This document shows positions 42,501 through 53,800 of a DNA stretch of 64,000 nucleotides, one piece after another. The translations under genes and the position numbers were made by a program. Origin of the DNA: Panonychus citri (taxonomy: Eukaryota; Arthropoda; Arachnida; Trombidiformes; Tetranychidae); assembly GCF_014898815.1 (NCBI RefSeq), contig NW_026515454.1, positions 1,302,001-1,366,000 of the forward strand, given 5' to 3'. How positions within the stretch are numbered: position 1 is the stretch's first letter; every line of letters starts with the position of its first letter. Under the pieces are notes generated by a model that worked only from the letters and a program-made list of their open reading frames with translations, did not search any database and was not told the origin of the DNA.

Positions 42501-44033
42501 ACGAAGGTAAACCCTGGTTCAGAAGAAATCATGAGTTCAATCCACAGTATTTGGCTCTATTAAAACCAATTGGACCCCCCGATGAGAAGATTAAAACGGT
42601 TGCTGTCGACGCTGAAGGTTATGGTGGTGGAAGAACAGTTGGTTGTGTCAATGTGGTTGGATGGGTTGGTTGTAATAAAGGTCAATGTCACGATCTTTAC
42701 TTCGCGTCTATCAAAAATTGGACAAGAATGAAAGATCCGAAAACTGCCATCACAGGTATTCAAATCGAGGATTTTGCTGATGGAGTTCCTTTAACTAATG
42801 TCCAATCAAGATTGAAGGAGATTCTGGCTCATAAAAGAGTAATCGTTCATGGTGGTAATGATCTAGAACATTTAGGAATAGATCAAGAATTTATTTTTCA
42901 TTATGGGGTAAAGGTTGTCGATACTGCAACGATGTTCAATCAATCGTTGGATAAACAACCAATAGCTCTCTCCAAACTGGTAAAATTCTTCGCCATTAAA
43001 TTCTGGGATCGAGATAATTCAAAATCGTTGATACAAGGACATTCATCGGAAAGAGACGCTCGAGCAACGCTAAAATGTTATGAAAAAGCAACAAAGCTAC
43101 TTCTAACACATGGGAAGCTGCCAACAAAAGAAAAAATTGAAGACTTCATCTCACTTGATAAAAATTGGAAAAATTGGAAAAAGGAAACTGAACCATCTTC
43201 AGTTATTCGTCACCGCCGTATCCCTGAACTAGAAGGCCTTGATTTACATACCTTAACTTCAGATGAGAAAGCTTTTCATCAATTATTCGTGTTCCCAGTT
43301 GAACCTATTGAGCAAAGACCATATACACCAGTTTCGACATGGGATTGGTCTGATTTATAATCAACTATATTAAATTTATCTTACTTATAATATATACTCT
43401 GGTATTATTGGTGTTGGGAAACAAAAAAAATACAAAACAAATTGAAAAAGTACTTAGACAATTAGTTATTATTGTCATAAGTCACAAAAAAAAATTAATT
43501 AACGCAAATTCAATCATCTTAATCAATTTACAACTTATAGTTATAACCATTATATTTTCTTTAATATTCTCTATGTACTCCTTGGTATTCGCACATGGAA
43601 CAACCTAACTGCAACCTTTGATCTGGAATCCTGACTGAGTCGTTTGGATTGTTATTATCGTAAAAGGGACTTTACGAGGATGGCCACCGGAAGATGTCTC
43701 AATAACTTAGGCCAGGTGAACAAACCTGTTGGTTCACCTGGTACCATCATCATCATCATCGCCCAAACCACTTTTTCCCTTCTCTCTCTCCCTTCTTCCT
43801 CGCTCCCTCGTCCTTATCTTCATCTTCATCCGCCATTCTTTTTGGAAAAAAAAAAAAGGCCAGTTGGCAACAACAATCGATGTAGTTTACGTATCATATT
43901 TTGTTTCTCGTAGAGTTTTCTACATAAGTTAAAATAAAATGTTCATTTAGTGAAAACTAGTGTTGTTAATGATTACAGTGTTTTAGATAAACAATTTAAT
44001 GATTAATTGGATTCAATTAATAATTCTACATCA

Positions 44034-44072
<39 letters not shown>

Positions 44073-44772
44073 TGATTTTTTCTCTTCTCTCAAAGTTCAT
44101 AAAGTAAATGAAGGTAAATAGGATTAGAGATTATTGTCAAAAAGTATTTTCGATTGAGCTGAAAAGTCATAGAACTTTATTTCTTTTCGTTTGTTTATTC
44201 TTCTTCTCTTGAAATCACCCGAACTTCTGATGATGATGAACAACATTTTCTTCATGATAAATAATCAGTTATACTACTTTGAACTTTAGATATATTGTTC
44301 AATTAGAGTTGATGATCAACAATCATGACAAATTGTGTAACAACTTTTGAAAATATTGATGATTTTGGTCAGTTATTTGTCCGATTTCATGAGCTTATAT
44401 GAAAAATAAATGTTCACATAAAATTCACATGGTTTCATTATCTTTAAATGAGATAAATGTCAATTCCAAATAATCAACTGACAGAATTAAGAACATGTTA
44501 ACCTACATGGAAAGAATTTCGGAGAGAAACAAAAAATCACTGAGTTCCAATCTCAGAACTCAAATGATGAAAAGGGTGAGCTGATCATCTTGTTCATGGT
44601 GATGAACAAAAGTTGTACTGAATTTCTCATTATTATTTTATTCCTTCATTTTCATTCACCTTGTTATCGAATTGAACAAGAAGCATGAGGAGGAAGAAAA
44701 GTTCCAATGAAGAGAAAAGAATAAAAAAAGAGAGAGAAATTTCCAACATCATGTTTCCATAATGATGATGGG

Positions 44773-44854
<82 letters not shown>

Positions 44855-47800
44855 ACGAGAAAAAAATTCGAAATTCGAAATTTTTTTTCCTCTACAACTA
44901 AATTAACTTTTTTTTCTGAATCAAAAGTTATAACAATCAAACATTGTTATTATTATCATCTAACTAGAAATTTAAATTGTTCATTGTTACTAATCAAACC
45001 AAAGGAAAATACGATTCTCAATTTGATTTACCTTTGATTATCATGGAAACAAATCAAGGTGTTGACAATTTATTTAACCATTTTGATCAACAATTAATGG
45101 TTTAACTATTGAGCCTGATTAAAGTTAAATTGCTAATAGTTGGGTGTGAATTTGAATTAGTTCATTTTTTTAGATAACCATTTCAGTCTAATTGTCATTT
45201 AATTGCTAATTGTAACCTCGTCTTATCAAATGATCAAGTTTTCCTGTTACAGTCAACTGCCAGATAATGAGACTCTCTTAAAATAACGTTTCTATTGTAA
45301 CCAAGACAACCGAGCTGTGTTTTTAATTGTTTACTTTTGTTAATTAATCATTTTTAAGAAATTTGATCGAAATTTTCTTAATTAAAAATGATTAAAATTA
45401 GTATTGGTCATTCAAAAGGGTAAATTGATAGGAAAAGGGGCTCAAAAAGCTCATTAAGTGTTTCAGTAATTAATTAATAGAAATTAAATTTTCTGTGTTA
45501 ATAGTGATTTTAAGCTATTTTCAGAGAGAGTCTCATTATCTGGCAGTTGACTGTATTTGTCTGATTACTAATCATCAAATTTACTGTAACATAATCACAA
45601 TTAACTAAATTTATCAAGTTAATCCAGTTAATATGATAATAATAAGTTACCTGGATACTTGGATAGTGGATAAAGTTATTTACTTTTGACATAATCAAAT
45701 TAAACCAACAATCAAAGTTATTGATTATATGGATCAACAATCAATCCAACAATTAGATTCAACAATCTATAATATAATTTAACATGTCAACCAATACTCA
45801 ATAACAATTAACTTTGATTCTGTTTATAATTGTTTTTCAATAGATTCAACCATCTAATCATGTCAATGATTAAATTTAATTCACTTGCCTTCAAGTTATT
45901 TATCAACAATTAATATAAACTTTTTTTTGCTCTTGATTAACTGTTTAGTTAATTGTTACTATCAATTTACTTGAGATAACAAATTTAATATAAAATAATC
46001 AATCTCTCAACTTTATATATATTAATAATCAAGGTTTGATGATTTATATATTATTTTGATTTGAAATTAAGTCAACTATTAACATTGATCAACAATTTAC
46101 TCACTTGATTAACTAGTTGAGCTTGATTGTTACCTCAACCTGAAAATGATTATCATTATCATCCATCTAGATTGTGAATGATTAACACTTTCGGGAATTG
46201 TGATTACAATTAAATCAAGAGAAATCAAATCACAAAGGTAAATCAGTAAACACTGATGAGCAATCAAGAAACTTTGATTTATCAACACAATTTAAATAAT
46301 CATGTTCACCCTTTGATGTTAATCAAACTGATATACGATCCCAATGATTACAATTGATTGTTACGATGATGATGATGATCCTGTAAAGTTAATTGAATCG
46401 GTAACAATCAATAAATTGTAATCAAATCTAATAAGTTGATGTCTAAATTGCCTCAGGCATAATTATCTTCATCATCAATTTTTCTTTCATCATTATTATA
46501 ATCATTTTTTACCTCATTCCCTGTAGTCGCAATTAACTATTACAGCTAAAGGATTAACTTTAATCATGTTCATCATCATCATAATGACAAGAAAATTAAT
46601 CAAAACAATCAAGAAAAGAAGTGAAAAAAAAAATAATCAATAACAATTAAAATAACAAATTGTAACCTCTTAATTATGTATAGTTAGTTAAATGATCTTC
46701 ATTTTTTGTGCTCATCTTTTTTAATTAATTGTTCACTCATGTGAAATCAGAATTGTTGATTGTAATCATTTAGATTCAACGATTAATCCTATCAACTGAA
46801 TCAAGAGTAATCGGAGTGCATCAGACACCCTGAGGGTGTAATCGGAATTATTCATTTTCCATGAGATGAATGATATTCAGAAAGTTAAATAACTGGAATG
46901 AATATTTGAAAATCAAAAAATTCTGAGAAAAAAAAAGTTCACAACTTTGGATAATTTTCCGAGAAATTGAAATGATTTATGATGAATTAGTTGCGAAAAG
47001 TTAATTGTTACAATAATCATGAAGATTAAAAAAGTAATGGGAAACAGAGATGGAAACAATTAGAAGATTTAATCTTCCAATCAGATTAATTGTTGAGTTG
47101 ATTTCATGATGATTAGTAATTTTTTGGTTAATCTGAGAATTTTGTGAAATTTATTCAAGTGTATAATTGAATGAAACGATTAATCAGATTAATTAACGGA
47201 TTAATTGATTGTGAGTGGGAGTGGAAAAGTTTCCAGAAAGAAATGAAAAAGTTGAGAGAGTTGAACATGAAGAGACTAGAGAATAATATTCATCATGATG
47301 AGTTCAGAAAATGAGAGAGGCAATCGAAATGTTCATGATGATGATTCAAGACTCTCAAGTGGGAATTTTTTTTTTCTTCACTTCTTTTTTTTTCGGTAAT
47401 AATAACAAACTATTATCATGATAATTTAACGTTCATCCTGATTTCAGGAGCAGAACTTTGTGTCGTTGAAGAAAAGGAAAGTAGAAAGAAAATCTCTCTC
47501 AATGAATTCCAACTGAATTTTCAGGGAATCAAAATGAATATGAATATGGAAGAGAAACTTTTTTTTCTGAATAAGAATGAAATTTTCTCAGGTAATCATG
47601 ATAAAAACCATCAACAGTTACAGTTGATATCACAATTTAATGTCAACATGTAATAAAATGAGACACCATCATGATGATGACTGTATATTTGTGTATACAT
47701 GAATATCAGAACCAGAATCAGAATCAGAATTAGGAATAAGAAATTTTTTCGCTAAGAATTTTTCTCTCCAATCTTTTTACCGTTAGAATGTGAAAAATTT

Positions 47801-50800
47801 ATCCAATTAAATTGACCGATAACTGTTTTCTTCCCCCTTTCATTCAGAACAATTCATGAAGATATTCATGGAGAGAAAGAAAAAAGCAAAAGAGAGAGAG
47901 AGAAAAGTTCATGAATGAATGAATTTCAAGAGAAATAACTTTTTCTATCATCCAGTCAACTAACATGGTAAGAAATCAAATATCATAGTGAAAAATATAT
48001 ATATCAAAATGACACTCTGAATGCTCATCGTTAATTCAACTGGAAATTAATTTAATTGTCATCATCTTCAGCTGACAATTATCAACAATTTATCTTAATC
48101 TGAAATCCTTTTCATCATTACAATTGATTGGGAAGATTGAGAAAAAAAAACTCAACTGATCAATTCAAGTGAAACTTTTTTTCAGTTCATCATCATGGTT
48201 ATCGTTTCATGATCAACATTGAAATTAATGTTTCATATGATGAGTTAAGATGTTATCAGGATGATGACGATGACGATGATGATGATGATGATAATCAATG
48301 GGTGGGGATAATATTGATGACATGATGTTTTGAGGTTGATGTTGTTGTTTGGTTGGTCAATTAATCATTATTATTAAATTGCGTTCAAACTTGATTGTTA
48401 ATTCAAGTGAAAGTGAATGATGAAAGGTGCTAATAATGATCATCATCATAATTTAGTTAACTAAAACATTTAATCATCACTGAGTTACAATTTAATTATC
48501 TCAGTTTATTAATATATACTCACAAATTATGTAGGATTTAATTGTAAATATATATATAAAAAAAAATCTAATTCAAATAACAATTAACAGTTAATATCCC
48601 CGGTAGACTTTACTTTCTGTCAAAATCCCTGTAATTAGTTGATTAAATTGGTTGATTGTTTACTGAGAGAGAAAGTAATTACTATTATATATAATCAAGT
48701 GATTGTGACACAATTTAAGCTTTAAATCATCAAGTTTTCATTCATTTCAAATCATTATGAGAATTTACAATTTAAATTGTTAATAAACAGTTAATGATAA
48801 TCATGAATATTTCAATTCCATGAATATGTTTACTTAGGGAAAGAAAAATTTGATTACAATGTAAATATACAAGAGACAAATTAAAATTACATTTTAAATT
48901 GCTACGATTGTTGGTGTAAATTAAATTGTTCAAGGAAATAAATTGTTCAACAAAAATCCAATTGATTACGATTACGATTACAATTACAATCACAAATACA
49001 CAAATTGTGGTAACAGTTAATGATGACGATACATTTAGATATTGGTTAATTAACTTCAAACAAATGATAATAATATATAAATTAACAAGATTGACAATCA
49101 AATCTAATCATTGGATTAGTAATTATTACTCAATGATAAATATCAAATAACACACACAAAGGATATACAAAGACAATAGAGCAAATCTTAATTGTGATAA
49201 TAATAAACACGATGATGGTGATGATGATGATGAAGGGAATGATTATCTCATGGGAATTGAATTAATCAATCAGTTGATTCAGTTAATCATCATAATCATG
49301 ATTATCAGTTACTTTTAAAAGGGAAGCTCATATTTCAACATTTCACATTTAAGTAAATGGATCCAAGTACATTTATTATTATTATTATTATTATATATTG
49401 AAGGAGTGGGAGGTTCAATTGATGCTGGGTAATGGTCAAGGAGGTGATGAGGATGCTGATGATTAAGGTGGTTTTTATAGTTCCACCTGATTAAATAATG
49501 TGTCTTAACCATTAAACTATCAACTGATTGTGAGCCGAGATTTAATCCATTTACAGTATATAAACAATGTATTAATAACGGTTAATACATGTAATGTCTA
49601 TGGGTTTTATTTTCATCTCTGTTTTTTGTATTTTAAGATAAGTAAAAAACAAATAGCCTGGTCATCATTATCATCATCATCATCATCATCATCACCATCA
49701 TCATCAACTTCATCATTATCAGCATCCTGAGCATTATTTTCATCCTCATCATTGAATTTTATCATCTTATGTCATATACCTTTAATGTTTATATTATTAT
49801 TAGTATCTGGTTTATGAAAGATGAAACTTTCAATTGATATTATTATTATCACTTTGATAATGTTAATAATAGTTAATTGTTTACAATTTAAAACTATTAA
49901 ATAAATCAACACTTTGATAGGAAAAGGAAGAGATGAAGAAAAAAAACAACATTAATTTAATTGTCACTTGGAGTAATTAATCATTTAAATGTCATTTGGT
50001 TTCCTTGTAATTAATCAATTAATATAATTTGCTGGTAATTTATTATCAAACTAGATTTAGTTTCTCATTGGATATCATCAATATAAAGCAAATTAAATCA
50101 ATCAAAGGGTTGAAAATAAACATTAAACAATAAATTGTTAGCAATTAAATTATACAACCCACAGTAAAAGTAATAGAAAAACTTTCGGTCAAGTTAATTG
50201 TTTGATAAACAATTAGATTAACTTTTATTAGAAAATCATCAAAGTCTATTTAAGTTTCACTCTCTCTCTCTCTCAGTTAATAGGTGATAATTATAAGTTA
50301 TCATTAACTGGTCATCGATTGGTCATCTTGATGATAATATTTCCCTACGAGTATTGAAATAACATATTAATATATTTAACAATAATCTTCATCATCAATA
50401 CATTATTACAATTTATTAATCATTCACAATTTAATATCAATAAAAAAAGTTGAATGAAAAAATTTTCCAACACTTTTCATTGTTGATTATCATCATTATC
50501 TCATGGTAATAATCATCATCAATAAATCATCACAATTTAAAGGTAAATCCATTATTATTATTATCATAAGGTGACCTTTTATCAGTATCATGTCCACTAT
50601 TGTCCAGTAATCAATAGGTATAAATGTTTCATTTGTTATTATTATATCATTTACTATTTATCATATGTATAAATGTACCTGTAGTGGTCACGATTAGTAA
50701 ATTGTTATAAATAATAATCATTATAATTTAATCAATTGAAACAAAGTTCATTGTTCATTTCACCTCATTCATGATTAATGATTAATTGTTGTCTATTAAT

Positions 50801-53800
50801 CATATTTAATGTTCATTGGGATAATATTGAATTAGTTTTTACAAACAAACAAAAACTTATTCAATTGTTTTAATGATAATGTTAATTTGAAAGCTAAACT
50901 AATTAATACATTTACAGTATTTACTTTTTAATTTAATTACGTTAATCTAATAATAAAAATTGTTTCATATTGATTTTTGTCTCGCAACAATTAAGGATCT
51001 AATTTGGTTGGTAAATTTACAACTTCGGTTAAAAAGTTTGTCCAAGATGTTGAAAGTGGTAAGTGATCAATATTGTTAGTTAATTGTTAATCAATTATTG
51101 GTTACTATTAATTGATTATTCTTACTTATTAAAGATCATACAAGAGATGGAGTTACATCAACTAATGAGAGACTTCGTATGGTTGATTCAAAGATTAATG
51201 AATCATATTCAACAATTAAAGGAGCATTAACAACATTACATCAGAATTATGAATCAGCTAAATCGGATAATAATGTTTACAATCGATATAAATTGTTTAA
51301 GGTAAGTTTTAATTGTCACCTTAATCAAGATGATTATCTAAACAGCACATATACACAGAAACATATGTAAGATGTGTTCACTAGAATTTGACAAAAAGTT
51401 TGAGTCATTTTTTTTCCTCTCTCTGATTGTTTACAATTAATTAAATTATATCAAATGAAAGTTCAGCTATTCATTTACATTCATGAAAATTTCAAAATTT
51501 CTGATGAAAGGTTTTGAACAATTAAATTTTGAAAAATCATGAAAATCAAATTTTCACCATATTTTCGGATTAATGGCTTTTAACGAGAACCAAAGGTCAC
51601 ATTTGATTTTGAAACACCAAAAGATGCTCAGAGGCAATGATAAAAACCGTAAAGGTTAAAGTTACCATGAAATCGCATATTAAAATATGCTAATTTAAAA
51701 TTCTGACCAACGCATTTCTTGCTCTCCATGTTAATTTCTCATAGAGAATAACATAAAAATTTTCAATTTGGGAACTTTTTCAAAATTTAATTGTTTAAAA
51801 CCTTTCATCAAATTTTGAAATTTTTCATGAATGTAGATGAATAGCTGAACTTTCATTTGATATAATTTAATTAATTGTAATCAATCAGAGAGAAGCAAAA
51901 AAAAGACCCGAACTTTTTGTCAAATTCTAGTGAACACATCTTAATATGTATCACACACATCATTAACTAATCACTTTGCTTTTATTAAGTCAAACAATTG
52001 AATTTGACATTAACAACAATTCAAATGATTTGAAAATAATATTTTCTCACTACCAAATAATAATAATAATAATAATAATGATAATAATATTATTCACATT
52101 CAGTTAATTCATATATATATATTCACTTTGTTATCACTTTCATATTTATACCAAACAAATATATTTCATTTCTTTTGCTGATTTTTTGTTCCCATTGATA
52201 TTATTGTTATTATCGTTGTTGATATCGTCTTTTTTGTTGTTGTAATAATCCATTGTTGGTTATATTTAAAGATATCTGATATTATATGTATTTTTCACTC
52301 CCACTTAGTGGGCCAGTGGAAAATAGTATTACAACAACAGTAACACAGAAAACATTAATAATAACATAATAGTACAAAGGTAACGGTAAAAACAGCAAGA
52401 GGGAACACAACGAAGAGAGTGAGAGAGAGAGAGAGTATCATGTTGATATCAGATTGAATATTCATCCAGGATATTTATTCTGCCCATTTTTCCATGAAAT
52501 TGTTTTTCTCTTCATTGTATTAATAGATGTAGGATAATATGAGGAACACATAGTTAAAGGAAGAGGTGGTTCTCATGTTTGTGATAGTGGAAAATGAGAA
52601 GGTGGAAGAAGAAAAAGTAAAAGATGATCTATTTTGTTCTTCGATTTTTCTTCTTCCCTGAATTTTAAATTATCATCTTCTTTCATCGAAAAACTGAGAA
52701 ATTCAGAAATTCAGGAATATCAGGGAAAAAAAGGAGAGATAGATTTTCAATGTTGTTGTTGTTGTTGTTGTTGTTGTGGGTTTAGATTTTTTCCTCTTCT
52801 TCTCAACTGTTAGAAAGGAACAAGAATTGTCTAAATTTCATGGGAAACTGGTTGATTGATTGATAGGCCTGATTGTCAAACCGATTAAACTGAATGTCAT
52901 CAAGAATTCTGGTTAAATCTATTCACATATTTTAACTTTTACAACTAAACAATAAAATACACAATGAGAAAACCACCAACAACAACAAGTACAACATTTT
53001 AATGTATATTTTATCTTATCTCTTGTCTTTTTCCAATCTTTTTTTTTCCTCCTTCTTTTCGTTGACATTTTACCTTTACCACCACTTCCACCATGACTAC
53101 TACGACCACCTTTCTATCCTGGTTCTGTTTAACTTGGTGAATAACCTGGATATCAATTCAATTGCAATGTTGATCCTGATGATGGATATTGTGTTGGTGA
53201 TGTTTGTCTGTTACATGTCCTATCCTTTTATGTGTATGGAAAACGATGAGACAACGTTTCATGTTTCACAATGTAAATCATAATTTAAATCAATTGTTAT
53301 CATGTTGATGATGATGGACACAACCTAAACCACAGAAAATGATAAAAACAGTGATTAAATTGGATACACAATATTGGATTCTAATTGAAATACCCAAACA
53401 GGAGAAACATGAACAGCCCAATAATTATGTAATGAGATGTTGTTCAGTGTTGGAAAAAGCAAATGCAACAACCGATGGAAAATCTTCCAATGCAAAACAA
53501 GCAGAAGAGACTAGAATACAGTCCAACAGGGAAAGATTGAAATGTAAGTAAATCTAATAGAAAAGAAAAGAAAACTAATTAATTACAATTAAAGAAAAAG
53601 AAGAAGAAGAAAAAAACAAACCGAACAATAGAAAATGAAAAGAAAACAAATGGAAAGGGTTAACCTTAATGGCGACCAACAGGTCATGTGATTGAGAAAA
53701 TTTGTTCTTTTCTTTTTTCCATTAAAATCAGTTGATTGTTTTTCTTTTTTCTTTTTAATTGTTTCTCTAAATTTGTTGATTGTTTTCTTATTCCATTTTC

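Larger units (their letters stand above)
32708..44035 (+). mobile_element. Complete Ty3/gypsy (errantivirus-like) retroelement carrying env and an exonuclease gene
   Basis: An 11,328-bp element bounded by two 341-bp LTRs (32708-33048 and 43695-44035) that read as identical, start TG and end CA. The flanks are CTCT on both sides (32704-32707 and 44036-44039), a 4-bp target duplication inside a (CT)n tract. Order: LTR, possible primer-binding site, 770 bp of leader, about 1.05 kb of 69-bp tandem repeats, one gag-pol-env frame (35103-41765), a 182-bp spacer with a hairpin and A16, a DEDDh exonuclease ORF (41948-43360), about 330 bp, LTR. No broken frame is seen. It lies in the sense orientation inside a host intron. 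Identical LTRs mean very recent insertion. Confidence 0.95.

Noticed and set aside
44762..45037. Arg-Glu repeat ORF
   Set aside because: It is a translation of the (GA)n microsatellite.
46820..46840. ACACCCTGAGGGTGT palindrome as a terminator or small RNA gene
   Set aside because: Isolated 15-bp palindrome with no associated transcript features.
53002..53283. Hydrophobic 93-codon open frame in intron 3 of the unknown gene, possibly a membrane-protein exon
   Set aside because: No convincing acceptor, and its only donor-like end does not fit the phase of the next exon. The sequence is probably chance.
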